Assembly: GCF_001668575.1 (NCBI RefSeq) | Contig: NZ_LZMD01000087.1 | Location: 1-64,000 of the forward strand | Length of the DNA: 64,000 nt | Origin: Mycobacterium sp. 1164985.4 | GTDB taxonomy: Bacteria > Actinomycetota > Actinomycetes > Mycobacteriales > Mycobacteriaceae | Reading direction: 5' to 3' | In this document: positions 33,741 through 42,626 of the stretch, piece by piece | Numbering within the stretch: position 1 is the stretch's first letter | Layout: the number at the start of each line of letters is the position of its first letter | The notes under the pieces: generated by a model | What the model was told of the DNA's origin: nothing | What the model saw: only the letters and a program-made list of their open reading frames with translations | Database searches by the model: none | Position numbers and translations under genes: made by a program

Positions 33741-34622
33741 CTAGGCGGTCGCGACGTGCGGCACACCCTCGGACGGCTGGACGATCACGAAACCCTGCCC
33801 GTGGAACGCGACCTGAATCGCCTCGCCGGACCCACGCCCGATCAGCGCGCCGGCCTTGAAGCTGGTCTTGAGCTGAGTCTGCAGATTCGCCGACCACGCA
33901 ACCACCGCGTTGGTATCGGCGAACGTCGGCGCCTCACTGGCGTTGAGCACCACCGGCGGCCCGTCGGTCGTCAGCGCCACCCATCCGGATCCGCGCAGCG
34001 TCGTGTTGAACAGGCCGCCGGTCGCGATGCTGCCGCCGCGCACCCGCTCGATGTTCCAGTTCAGGCTCGCCGAGAACGCCAGGACGTTCTTTCCGCTGAT
34101 CGACAGCCCGGAGTTGTTCAGAGACAGCAGATGCACGTCGTACCCCCGCTCGGCGAGGAAGACGTCGCCTTGCCCCTGAACCCGCATCAGGGGCAGCCCC
34201 TCACCCGTCAGCGCCTTCTTGATGAACTTCGAGGCGCCGCCACCTTCGAACGCGAAATCGACGTTGCCCTGGTAGGCCACCATCGACCCCTGCCGCGCCA
34301 TGAACGGTTCGCCGAGGCGTACACGCAACATCTTCGTGTTCTGGTTGGCGATCGCCTTGGCCTCTTTCTCGCTGAACCGGCCGTCGACCAGATCGCCGCT
34401 GATCCCTCCGAACCCGTCGCCGACCGCCATGGCCTGCGGAGGCGCCGTCTGCTGCGGGGGAGCCTGGGGTGCTTGCGGAGGTCCGCCGAGTGACGTCAGC
34501 GGTGCTCGGCCCACCTGTCCCTGTTGCGAAACCTGGTCCGTCCACTGCCGACCGTCCCACCAGCGGTACTCATAGCGACCCTCGGGATCGGGCCGCCAGC
34601 TTCCGTTGTTCGGTGCTGTCAT
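33741..34622 (-). CDS. AIM24-family protein with N-terminal DUF2510 domain
   Basis: A 293-residue protein. Residues about 5-35 form a DUF2510 Trp-rich module (WRPDPEGRYEYRWWDGRQW), followed by a Pro/Gln linker and an AIM24/TerD-like beta-rich domain (about 75-290) with MVAYQGNVDFAFEGGG. The biochemical role of bacterial AIM24 proteins is unknown. TAGTTT on the minus strand (34630-34635) predicts +1 one base before the ATG. The gene is divergent from a small membrane protein and ends exactly against dtd. Confidence 0.85.
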   Translation of the reverse strand: MTAPNNGSWRPDPEGRYEYRWWDGRQWTDQVSQQGQVGRAPLTSLGGPPQAPQAPPQQTAPPQAMAVGDGFGGISGDLVDGRFSEKEAKAIANQNTKMLRVRLGEPFMARQGSMVAYQGNVDFAFEGGGASKFIKKALTGEGLPLMRVQGQGDVFLAERGYDVHLLSLNNSGLSISGKNVLAFSASLNWNIERVRGGSIATGGLFNTTLRGSGWVALTTDGPPVVLNASEAPTFADTNAVVAWSANLQTQLKTSFKAGALIGRGSGEAIQVAFHGQGFVIVQPSEGVPHVATA

Positions 34623-34717
34623 GCGCTCCAAACTAACCGGGCGACGGTCGCGCGGTGGGGGACTTTCCGGACTGGTTCACCGGCGCCTAATCCGTCGTCG
34701 GCTGGCATTCTTGGGCT

Positions 34718-34921
34718 ATGGCAAAGGAAATCGACCGGGTACGGGCGCAGAGCGCCTTGGCGGTCATCAAGCAGCACCCGGGCATGGTGCTCTTCGTCGC
34801 CTCGCCCGCGCTCATCGCGGTCGCCTTGGTGTGGTGGTTGGTCAGCCCGACGCTAGCCGTTCTGCTGCTGATCGGCGCGCTCGTCGGCGGCGGCTTCGTA
34901 TTGCTGCGCAAGCGGGGCTAG
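34718..34921 (+). CDS. Small two-helix membrane protein
   Basis: A 67-residue hypothetical protein with a charged N terminus (MAKEIDRVRAQ), two hydrophobic segments (about 22-41 and 44-62) and a basic tail (RKRG), which would put both ends in the cytoplasm. No family was recognised. CATTCT seven bases before the ATG is a weak -10 candidate. A tight hairpin follows the stop. Confidence 0.65.
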   Translation: MAKEIDRVRAQSALAVIKQHPGMVLFVASPALIAVALVWWLVSPTLAVLLLIGALVGGGFVLLRKRG

Positions 34922-34951
34922 CCGGCGCCGAACCCCGGTTCTGACCTGGAC

Positions 34952-34970
34952 CGTTCGCCCACGGCGAACG
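34952..34970 (+). terminator. Tight hairpin after the small membrane protein gene
   Basis: CGTTCGCC (34952-34959) and GGCGAACG (34963-34970) are perfect arms around the three-base loop CAC, 30 bases after the stop. No U tract follows, as is typical in mycobacteria. Confidence 0.6.
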
Positions 34971-34986
34971 CCTCACCCGGAGCGGC

Positions 34987-35007
34987 TGTAACGGTGTAAG
35001 GATGTAA
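34987..35007. repeat. Three TGTAA direct repeats at 8-base spacing
   Basis: TGTAA occurs at 34987-34991, 34995-34999 and 35003-35007, separated each time by three bases. The array covers the ribosome site (AAGGA) and ends just before the ATG at 35010. Regular iteration at this place suggests an operator, plausibly for the ribbon-helix-helix-like protein encoded next. Confidence 0.55.
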
Positions 35008-35009
35008 TC

Positions 35010-35576
35010 ATGCGACACAACATCCATGGCCGGCGCCGTCAGGGCGGCTGGCAACAGGCACAGCAGCCCGACGCGGGCGACGCCGCCGAGTGGTTCGCCG
35101 GCCGGCTTCCCGAGAGCTGGTTCACCGCGGACCCGACGGTGGTGGTCGACCGCGAGGAGATCACCGTGATCGGCCGGCTACCGGAGGCCGAGGGCGGGGA
35201 AAGCGAGGCGCGCGCGTCGGGACGGGCCGCGCGGTTCCGTGAAGAGACCAGGTCCGAACGTATGCACATCGCGGACGAGGCCGAAGCGCGTTACGGCCGC
35301 AAGGTCGCGTGGGGTATCGAGATCGGGGAACCGGGCGCCGACAACTATGAGCGAATCATGTTCACCAACATGGCCGTTCCGGTGATGACCAGGTTGCGTC
35401 AGCCCGAGCGTCGAGTGCTCGATACCCTCGTCGACGCGGGCGTGGCGCGGTCGCGCTCCGATGCCCTGGCGTGGTCTGTGCGTCTGGTCGGTGAGCATGC
35501 CGACGAGTGGCTGAGCAAGCTGCGCGAGGCAATGCGCAACGTCGACGAACTGCGCGCCGAAGGGCCGAACCTCTAG
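35010..35576 (+). CDS. Conserved actinobacterial hypothetical protein with RHH-like C terminus
   Basis: A 188-residue protein of unknown function. The first 30 residues are basic and Gln-rich. The middle holds WFAGRLPESWF, VDREEITVIGRLPE and an Arg/Glu-rich helix. The C-terminal 65 residues include PVMTRLRQPERRVLDTLVD and ARSRSDALAWSVRLVG, which look like a ribbon-helix-helix or similar small DNA-binding fold (beta strand, then two helices with a conserved SRSDA turn). I recall similar proteins in many Actinobacteria. AAGGA seven bases before the ATG is a good ribosome site and is embedded in the TGTAA repeats. The stop shares CTAG with the convergent molybdoenzyme gene. Confidence 0.75.
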   Translation: MRHNIHGRRRQGGWQQAQQPDAGDAAEWFAGRLPESWFTADPTVVVDREEITVIGRLPEAEGGESEARASGRAARFREETRSERMHIADEAEARYGRKVAWGIEIGEPGADNYERIMFTNMAVPVMTRLRQPERRVLDTLVDAGVARSRSDALAWSVRLVGEHADEWLSKLREAMRNVDELRAEGPNL

Positions 35577-37750
35577 TCGTCTGGGCAGTAAACCCGTTCC
35601 ACCCCAACATATTGCGAACTCAGCGCCGACGTCTGCGACAGCGGGTCCACCGTTGCCCCCTCGACCAGCAGGTTGCGGTTGACGCCGTAGGAGACCGGCT
35701 CACTGTGACCCCGCGGATCGAAAACCCGTGAACCCCAGCCGTGGTCGACGATGATCACGCCTTCACGCGGACGGTCGTTCACCACCGCCTTCAATTCGAT
35801 GGAGCCGACCGGCGAGAACACCCTGACGACGTCACCGTCGCTCACCCCGAGGTCGGCGGCGTCCTTCGGGTGGATGACCACGTCGTTGCCCTTACCCGCC
35901 GGATGCAGACCAGGTAACTCATTGAGCCACGAGTTCATCGAGTGCCGCCGCCTGCGGTTGGCCAGCTGGTACGGATAGCCGACCGGCGCCGCGGGACGCG
36001 ATTCGGCGAGCAGTTGGCGGGCGCGCGCGACGAACTCCGGTGGTGAAACGTGCACCTTCTTGTCGTCGGTTCTCAGCGCGTCGCGGAAATGGCCGAACTC
36101 CCGCGGACCCAACACCCAGCCATGCGGATGCGATATGACGTCGCGCCATTTTATCTTGCGGCCACTCACCTTTCGCGATGTCGCCACGACCAGACGGTCG
36201 ATCCAGTGGGGACCGAACTCGAGGCCCTGCCTGCGAGTCGCGCGCGCCGCCGTCCGCGTCGCCTTGATGAATCCGTTGAGGCCTTTGGCGCCGAACAACG
36301 GCCGACGCATCGCGAGCGCGAGGTCGGTGAAGATCCGCCATTCCTCGCGCACACCCGGTGGCGGCTCGACGACCTTGGCGCCGTACTGCAGGTACGGCTC
36401 GTCGTGCATGTTGCTGGTGAACGCCAGCAGGTCGTTGCGCTCCAGCCAGTGGGCGGCGGGCAGCAACCAGTGCGCATGACGGTGGCTCTCCCGCTGGACG
36501 AAGTCGATCGCAACGAGCAGATCCAGGTCGGCGAGCGCGCGGTCCAGCTTGTCACCGTCGGGTCCGGAGACGACGGGGTTACCGCAGTTGATCAGCATCG
36601 CGCGGATCTGGCCCCAGCCCGGCGTCGTGATCTCGTCGGGCAATTCGCTGAGCGCGTGTGCGCCGGCGACCATTTCACGGCCCAGCAGTCGGCTGTAGTG
36701 CGGTTTGGCCTTGACCATCGCCGACATCCGGATGGCGTCGACGTAGCCCGGCTCGAAACGGCGGCCGCCGGGGCGGTCCATGCGGCCGGTGATCACGTTG
36801 AGCACATGGCCCAGCCATTCGGCGACCGTGCCCGCCAGATGCAGCGACACGCCGGTGCGGGTCACCACCATGGCCCCGCGCGCCGCGGCGAAATCGCGGG
36901 CCACCCGCTCGATCCGGTCACGTCTGATGTCGCAGCGGGCGGCGAGGTCGTCCAGATCGGCCGCCCCAACCAGGGCACGCAGGTCGTCCACGCCGCTGGC
37001 CAGTTCGGTGCAGTCCCCGTGGTGTTCCAGGCCCTCGTCGAGGATGACCTTGACCATCGCCAGCAGCAGCGCCCAGTCCTGGCCGGGGCGCACCGCGAGG
37101 TGCACGTCGGCCTTCTCCGCGGATTCGGTGCGCAGCGGGTCGACCACCACGATCGTCGCGCCCTGTTGTTGGCGCGCCAGGGCGCGGCGCCAGCCGCCGG
37201 GCACCGTCTCGAGCCAATTCCACGCGCTCACGGCGGGATTGGTGCCGACGAGCAGGAAATAGTCGCAGTTGTCGATGTCCGAAACCGGCGCCATCAGGAT
37301 CGAGCCGTACATCGCGTCCGCGACGACGTGCATCGCATTCTGGTCAACCGAACCCACGGCATAGCGGTTCTGGGTTCCGATCGCGTCCAGCCAGCCATTC
37401 ATGAAGATGACGTTGGAGGAGGAGAAGCCCGCCGGATTGCCGTAATAGACACCGACGGCGTCGGGCCCACCCGCCTCAATCGCGGCGTTCATCCTGGTCG
37501 CGATGTCGGCGATGGCCTCGTCCCAGGTGGCCTCGACATAGGTGTCGTCGATGCGGCGCATGGGGTTGAGGATCCGGCGCGGGTGTTCGACGAGGTGATG
37601 TGCGGTGCGGCCCTTGGCGCAGAAGTCCCGCCAGCTGTGCGGATTCTGCTTGTCGGCGGCGATCTTCGTGACGTGGTTGTCCTCGACCGTCACCTCCAGA
37701 CCGCACGAGGCCAGGCAGATCCGGCAGAACGTATAGACCGTCTCGCTCAT
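35573..37750 (-). CDS. Molybdopterin oxidoreductase (DMSO reductase family) with 4Fe-4S cluster
   Basis: A 725-residue cytosolic enzyme of the bis-molybdopterin family. C9, C12, C16 and C44 form the N-terminal 4Fe-4S motif (FCRICLASC ... CAKG), followed by the molybdopterin domains and a C-terminal dinucleotide-binding domain with GVIIVDHGWG. No twin-arginine signal is present. The residue that would bind molybdenum could not be assigned safely; the NRYAVGSVDQ segment is the likely region. It has no adjacent partner subunits, so it may work alone or with general electron carriers, and the substrate is unknown. TACGCT on the minus strand (37758-37763) predicts +1 one base before the ATG. Confidence 0.86.
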   Translation of the reverse strand: MSETVYTFCRICLASCGLEVTVEDNHVTKIAADKQNPHSWRDFCAKGRTAHHLVEHPRRILNPMRRIDDTYVEATWDEAIADIATRMNAAIEAGGPDAVGVYYGNPAGFSSSNVIFMNGWLDAIGTQNRYAVGSVDQNAMHVVADAMYGSILMAPVSDIDNCDYFLLVGTNPAVSAWNWLETVPGGWRRALARQQQGATIVVVDPLRTESAEKADVHLAVRPGQDWALLLAMVKVILDEGLEHHGDCTELASGVDDLRALVGAADLDDLAARCDIRRDRIERVARDFAAARGAMVVTRTGVSLHLAGTVAEWLGHVLNVITGRMDRPGGRRFEPGYVDAIRMSAMVKAKPHYSRLLGREMVAGAHALSELPDEITTPGWGQIRAMLINCGNPVVSGPDGDKLDRALADLDLLVAIDFVQRESHRHAHWLLPAAHWLERNDLLAFTSNMHDEPYLQYGAKVVEPPPGVREEWRIFTDLALAMRRPLFGAKGLNGFIKATRTAARATRRQGLEFGPHWIDRLVVATSRKVSGRKIKWRDVISHPHGWVLGPREFGHFRDALRTDDKKVHVSPPEFVARARQLLAESRPAAPVGYPYQLANRRRRHSMNSWLNELPGLHPAGKGNDVVIHPKDAADLGVSDGDVVRVFSPVGSIELKAVVNDRPREGVIIVDHGWGSRVFDPRGHSEPVSYGVNRNLLVEGATVDPLSQTSALSSQYVGVERVYCPDD

Positions 37751-37769
37751 CGTCTCGAGCGTACGGCGA

Positions 37770-39674
37770 TCAGGCCTGCGTCATGGACCAATAAGCGCCA
37801 CGCTTAGCGAGAAGCTCGCTGTGGGTGCCGCGTTCGACGATCCGGCCTTGGTCCATCACCACGATGAGGTCGGCGTCGCGGATGGTTGACAGCCGGTGGG
37901 CGATGATGAAACTCGTTCGATCCCGGCGCAACTCGGCCATCGCCTGCTGGATCAGCAACTCGGTTCGGGTGTCCACCGAGCTGGTCGCCTCGTCGAGGAC
38001 CAGCAGGCCGGGTTTGGCCAGTACCGCGCGCGCGATCGTGATGAGCTGCTTCTCGCCGGCGCTGATGGTGCCGCCGTCGTCGCTGACGCGAGTCTGGTAG
38101 CCGTCGGGCAGCATGTGCACGAACCGGTCGACGTACGCGGCCTTGGCCGCCGCGATCACCTCGTCCTCGGAGGCGTCGGGCCTGCCGTAGGCGATGTTCT
38201 CGAAGATGGTGCCGCCGAAAAGCCAGGTGTCCTGCAGCACCATCCCGATCCGGGACCGCAGCGAATCGCGGCTGACCGTCGAGATGTCCACGCCGTCAAC
38301 CAGAATTCGGCCGGAGTCGACCTCGTAGAACCGCATCAGAAGATTCACCAGCGTGGTCTTGCCCGCTCCGGTCGGCCCGACGATCGCGACCGTGCTGCCG
38401 GGTTCGGCGACCAGTGAGAGGTCGCGGATCACCGGGGTCTCCGGGTGGTAGCCGAACGTGATGTTCTCGAACTCGACCCGGCCCGCCTGCCCGACGGGAA
38501 GCGGCAGCTGCGCCGGGGGATCGGGTGTCTCCTCGTCCGCGTCGAGCAGGTCGAAAACCCGCTCCGCGCTGGCCACGCCGGACTGCAACGTGTTGTACAT
38601 GCCCGCCACCTGCGTGAGCGGCTGGTTGAACTGGCGGACGTACTGGATGAACGCCTGGATGCTGCCGAGCGTGATCTGACCGGTCGCCACCTGCAAACCG
38701 CCCACGACGGCCACGGCGACATAGCCGAGGTTGCCGATGAACGTGGTGGCGGGCCCGACGAGGCCGGAGAAGAACTGCGCGCCAAAGGCGGAGTTGTAGA
38801 CGGCGTCGTTGCATTCGCGGAACCGCTCCTGGGCCGCAGCGCGGTGACCGAATGTCTTGACGACGGTGAAACCGCTGTAGGTCTCCTCGATGTGCGCGTT
38901 GAGCCGGCCGGTGTTCGCCCACTGCGCGACGAACAGGCGCTGCGACCGACGCGCGATCCAGCGCGTCGCCCACAACGATAGAGGCACGGTCACCACGGTC
39001 AGCAGCGTCAGAAGCGGTGAGATGGTCAGCATCATCACGAGCACCGAAAGGACCGTCAGCACCGACGTCAACAGCTGGCTGATCGTCATCGACAGCGACT
39101 GCTGGACGTTGTCGACGTCGTTGGTCACCCGGCTGAGCACCTCGCCGCGTTGTCGGGAGTCGAAGTACGACAGCGGCATTCGGTGAACTTTGTCCTCGAC
39201 GTCGGAGCGCAGCGTCGCCATGGTGCGTTGCACCGCGACGTTGAGCAGCCTGGCTTGCAACCACACCAGCAGCGCGGCAACGAGATACAGGCCCAGCGCG
39301 AGGAGCAGGGTGCGACCGACGGCGCCGAAGTCGACGCCGCGGCCGGGCACCACGTTCATTCCCGACAACAGATCGGCGAACGTGCTGTCGCCACGGGCGC
39401 GGGCGGCGTCGATGGCCTGCTCCTTGGTCAGCCCCGCGGGCAGCTGGCGGCCGACTACACCGTTGAACAGAAGATCGGTGGCGTGCCCCAGGATTCGCGG
39501 GCCGATCACGCTGATCGCGATACCGCCGACGCCCAGGAGGATCACCGCAGCGGTCAGACCGCGCTGGGGTGTCAACCGCTTGACCAAGCGGATCGCCGAT
39601 CCGGTGAAGTCGCGCGAGCGCTGGGTGGGCGCCTGCACCACGCCGCGGATCGGCCGGGCCATCGGGGCACTCAC
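37770..39674 (-). CDS. ABC exporter half-transporter (Rv1272c ortholog)
   Basis: A 634-residue half-transporter with a six-helix export domain (about 35-380, including an extended extracellular loop after the first helix) and an ATPase domain. Walker A GPTGAGKTT is near residue 430, the signature is degenerate (TISAGEKQL in place of LSGGQ), and LLVLDEATSSVD is Walker B. With the upstream gene it should form a heterodimeric exporter of lipids or drugs, as proposed for Rv1272c-Rv1273c. The GTG start overlaps the upstream stop by four bases (GTGA); an ATG 12 bases on is the alternative. Confidence 0.9.
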   Translation of the reverse strand: MSAPMARPIRGVVQAPTQRSRDFTGSAIRLVKRLTPQRGLTAAVILLGVGGIAISVIGPRILGHATDLLFNGVVGRQLPAGLTKEQAIDAARARGDSTFADLLSGMNVVPGRGVDFGAVGRTLLLALGLYLVAALLVWLQARLLNVAVQRTMATLRSDVEDKVHRMPLSYFDSRQRGEVLSRVTNDVDNVQQSLSMTISQLLTSVLTVLSVLVMMLTISPLLTLLTVVTVPLSLWATRWIARRSQRLFVAQWANTGRLNAHIEETYSGFTVVKTFGHRAAAQERFRECNDAVYNSAFGAQFFSGLVGPATTFIGNLGYVAVAVVGGLQVATGQITLGSIQAFIQYVRQFNQPLTQVAGMYNTLQSGVASAERVFDLLDADEETPDPPAQLPLPVGQAGRVEFENITFGYHPETPVIRDLSLVAEPGSTVAIVGPTGAGKTTLVNLLMRFYEVDSGRILVDGVDISTVSRDSLRSRIGMVLQDTWLFGGTIFENIAYGRPDASEDEVIAAAKAAYVDRFVHMLPDGYQTRVSDDGGTISAGEKQLITIARAVLAKPGLLVLDEATSSVDTRTELLIQQAMAELRRDRTSFIIAHRLSTIRDADLIVVMDQGRIVERGTHSELLAKRGAYWSMTQA

Positions 39675-41419
39675 CGCGTGTCACCCACCCTCGAGAGCGA
39701 CTGCGAGTCCGCGAACTCGGCGTACTCCGGGCAGTCCGCCAACAGGGTTTCGTGGGTGCCGATCCCGACGATGCGGCCGTCATCGATGACGACGATCTGA
39801 TCCGCCTGGATGACGGTCGAGATGCGCTGCGCGACAACGATAACCGTCGCCTCCGCTGACACTTCCCGCAGCGCGGCACGAACGCGCGCGTCGGTGTGGA
39901 CGTCGAGTGCCGAGAACGCGTCGTCGAACAGATAGACCGCGGGCCTGCGGATCACCGCACGGGCGATCGCCAACCGCTGTCGCTGTCCGCCCGAGAAGTT
40001 CGCGCCGCCCTGCGCAACCCGCATGCCCAGGCCGTCGGCATGCGCGCGCACGAAATCGTCGGCGGCGGCCACCCGCAGGGCCTCCCACATCTGTTCCTCG
40101 GTGGCCACCTGTCCAGGGGCCATACCGAACTGGAGGTTGTCGGCGACCGTGCCGGAGAACAGGTATCCGCGCTGCGGCACCAACCCGAGCACGGACCACA
40201 GCTGCTCGGGGTCGTAGTCGCGCACGTCGACGCCGTCGACTCGCACCGAACCGCTCGTCGTGTCATACATCCGGCAGATCAGCGATACCAGAGTCGACTT
40301 GCCCGACCCCGTGGAGCCGACCACCGCGGTCGTCGTACCGGGAAGTGCGGTCAGCGAAACATCCTGCAGGACGGGGCGTTCAGCGCCCGGATAGCAGAAT
40401 GTCGCGGCGTCCAGCTGGATCTCACCGCGAATCTTCGACGGTCGCACCGGCCGTTCGGGGCTGACGATCTGCGGTGTGGTCGACAGCACCTCCGAGATGC
40501 GCTCGGCGCATACCGACGCTCGCGGGATGATGACGAGGATGAACGTCGCCAGCAGGACTGCCATCAGGATCTGCATGAAGTAGGCCAGGAACGCGATCAG
40601 CGAACCGACTTGCATCTGGCCGGCATCGATGCGCAGCCCCCCGAACCAGATCAGCGCCACGCTCGACATATTGATGACCAACGTCGTGGTGGGCAGCATC
40701 AGCGCCTGCCACCGGCCAGCCTCCAGTGCGGTGTCGGCCAGCGCGTAATTGGCGTCGGCGAACCGGCGGCGTTCGAACGGTTCCCTGGCGAATGCGCGGA
40801 TCACCCGTAGGCCGGAGAGTTGGTCGCGCATCACACGGTTGAAGCCGTCGACGAGGCGCTGCATGCGGCGGAAGATCGGCAGCAGGTGGCGCGTGATCCA
40901 GTAGTTGGACAAGGCCAGGATCGGCACGCTGACCAACAGCAGCCAGGACAGCCCCGCGTCCTGGTGCACAGCCATGAAGATGCCGCCTATCGACATGATT
41001 GGCGCGGTGACCAGCATCGTGCACGTCAGCTGCACCAGCAACTGGATCTGCTGCACATCGTTGGTGGTGCGGGTGAGCAGCGACGGCGCACCGAACCGCG
41101 CGGTGTCCTCGGCTGAGAACCCGGTCACGTGGTTGAACACCGCCGCCCGCAGGTCGCGGCCGACCCCCATGCCCGCTCGAGACCCGAAGTACACCGCGCC
41201 GACCGCGCACACCACCTGCAGCGCGGTGACGGCGAGCATCACGCCGCCCAATTCGACGATCCTGCGCAGGTTCCCGGACGCGACGCCGTCGTCGATGATC
41301 GCGGCGTTGACCGTCGGCAGGTACAGCGAGGCGAGCGTGCTGACCAACTGGAGCGTGGCGACGGTGGCGAGCAGCGCCCGGTATGGCCGCGCGTACTGTC
41401 GCAGCAGCGCCCATAACAT
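39671..41419 (-). CDS. ABC exporter half-transporter (Rv1273c ortholog)
   Basis: A 582-residue half-transporter, the same length as Rv1273c. Six membrane helices (about 15-310) precede an ATPase with GSTGSGKST (near 365), a canonical FSGGQRQRL signature and LFDDAFSALD. Here the residue after Walker B is Asp instead of the catalytic Glu, while the partner keeps DEA, so the pair probably has one consensus and one degenerate site. The start MLWALLRQY aligns with the Rv1273c start; upstream in-frame ATGs would extend into the promoter region. It is coupled to the downstream half-transporter and divergent from lprB. Confidence 0.9.
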   Translation of the reverse strand: MLWALLRQYARPYRALLATVATLQLVSTLASLYLPTVNAAIIDDGVASGNLRRIVELGGVMLAVTALQVVCAVGAVYFGSRAGMGVGRDLRAAVFNHVTGFSAEDTARFGAPSLLTRTTNDVQQIQLLVQLTCTMLVTAPIMSIGGIFMAVHQDAGLSWLLLVSVPILALSNYWITRHLLPIFRRMQRLVDGFNRVMRDQLSGLRVIRAFAREPFERRRFADANYALADTALEAGRWQALMLPTTTLVINMSSVALIWFGGLRIDAGQMQVGSLIAFLAYFMQILMAVLLATFILVIIPRASVCAERISEVLSTTPQIVSPERPVRPSKIRGEIQLDAATFCYPGAERPVLQDVSLTALPGTTTAVVGSTGSGKSTLVSLICRMYDTTSGSVRVDGVDVRDYDPEQLWSVLGLVPQRGYLFSGTVADNLQFGMAPGQVATEEQMWEALRVAAADDFVRAHADGLGMRVAQGGANFSGGQRQRLAIARAVIRRPAVYLFDDAFSALDVHTDARVRAALREVSAEATVIVVAQRISTVIQADQIVVIDDGRIVGIGTHETLLADCPEYAEFADSQSLSRVGDTR

Positions 41420-41505
41420 CCCGCTACTGTCGCACATCCGATATATGGGCTGGTCAACCGGCATGTCGGTGGTTGACCCCAAGAGCGGCCGCTACAGTGC
41501 ATGGC

Positions 41506-42063
41506 GTGACTCACAGCACGCGCATGACCCGCTGCCTGGCCGTCGCGGCCGCCGTGGTCATCCCGCTGTCCGCCGCATGCTCGGATTCCGAGCCCACCGG
41601 CCCACAGGTGCCCGACGACAATCCGACGCCCGCGGCGGACGCGTCGCACGGTCCGTTCTTCCCCGAATGCGGGGGCATCGGCGACGCGGAGGTCATGAAG
41701 CTGACCCGCGTGCCGGGGCTGGTGGCCACCGCGAAGAACTCGGTCGGATGCCAGTGGCTGGCCGGCGGCAGCATCCTCGGCCCGCACTTCTCGTTCAGCT
41801 GGTTCCGCGGAAGCCCCATCGGCCGGGAGCGCAAGACCGAGGAACTGTCGCGCACGAGCGTCGAGGACATCAACATCGAGGGTCACGACGGCTTCATCGC
41901 CGTCGGCGACGACCCGCTCCTGGGCACGAACCTGTGCGAGATCGGCATTCAGTTCGACGACGACTTCATCGAGTGGTCGGTCAGCTTCGCCAGCAAGCCG
42001 TTTCCGGAACCGTGTGACGTCGCCAAGGAACTGACCCGTCAATCGATTGTGAATTCCGAATGA
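41506..42063 (+). CDS. lprB: DUF3558 lipoprotein LprB
   Basis: A 185-residue secreted lipoprotein, the same length as M. tuberculosis LprB (Rv1274), to which it appears closely similar (HGPFFPECGG, GRERKTEELS). Signal peptide with lipobox LSAAC; C25 is lipidated. The mature domain is DUF3558 with conserved CGG, GCQW, C-E and C-D positions. Role unknown; the link with the adjacent exporter is conserved. TACAGT (41493-41498) predicts +1 one base before the GTG. The stop overlaps lprC by ATGA. Confidence 0.9.
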   Translation: MTHSTRMTRCLAVAAAVVIPLSAACSDSEPTGPQVPDDNPTPAADASHGPFFPECGGIGDAEVMKLTRVPGLVATAKNSVGCQWLAGGSILGPHFSFSWFRGSPIGRERKTEELSRTSVEDINIEGHDGFIAVGDDPLLGTNLCEIGIQFDDDFIEWSVSFASKPFPEPCDVAKELTRQSIVNSE

Positions 42064-42620
42064 CAACCGCCTTCGCTCGTCGGCTCGGTGCCGGCCTCAT
42101 CGCTGTGCTGGCCGTGCTGTCGCTGCTCACCGGTTGCACGCAGACCGTCGAGGGCACCGCGGCCAAGTCGGGTTCGGGAGGTGGCGGCCCGCGCAATCAG
42201 GACTCCGAGCGGCAGTACCCGAACCTGCTCAAAGAGTGCGAGGTGCTGACCGAGGACATCCTCGCCGAGACCGTGGGCGCCGACCCCCTCGACATCCAGA
42301 GCACGTTCGTCGGGGCGGTGTGTCGCTGGCAGGCGGCCAATCCACAGGGTCTGATCGACATCACCCGGTTCTGGTTCGAGCAGGGCAGCCTGGACAACGA
42401 GCGCGAGGTGGCCCAAAAGCTCAACTATCAGATCGAGAACCGCTCGGTGGCCGGCATCGAATCGATCGTGATGCGTCCGAACGACCCGAACGGTGCCTGC
42501 GGCGTCGCCAGTGACGCCGCGGGTGTCGTCGGATGGTGGATCAATCCGCAGTCGCCGGGGATCGACGCCTGCAAGATGGCGCTGAAGCTGATGGAGCTGA
42601 CGCTCGCCACCCGTGCGTGA
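42060..42620 (+). CDS. lprC: DUF3558 lipoprotein LprC
   Basis: A 186-residue lipoprotein paralogous to LprB. The lipobox LLTGC gives the lipidated cysteine at 26; a Gly/Ser-rich linker (about 36-46) precedes the DUF3558 domain with KECEVLTEDIL and VCRWQA. It is translationally coupled to lprB (ATGA overlap), as in Rv1274-Rv1275. The two probably act together at the outer face of the membrane. Function unknown. Confidence 0.9.
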   Translation: MTTAFARRLGAGLIAVLAVLSLLTGCTQTVEGTAAKSGSGGGGPRNQDSERQYPNLLKECEVLTEDILAETVGADPLDIQSTFVGAVCRWQAANPQGLIDITRFWFEQGSLDNEREVAQKLNYQIENRSVAGIESIVMRPNDPNGACGVASDAAGVVGWWINPQSPGIDACKMALKLMELTLATRA

Positions 42621-42626
42621 CGCCGC

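Noticed and set aside
34987..35007. TGTAA repeats as part of a CRISPR array
   Set aside because: Units are five bases with three-base gaps; no spacer-length intervals and no cas genes.
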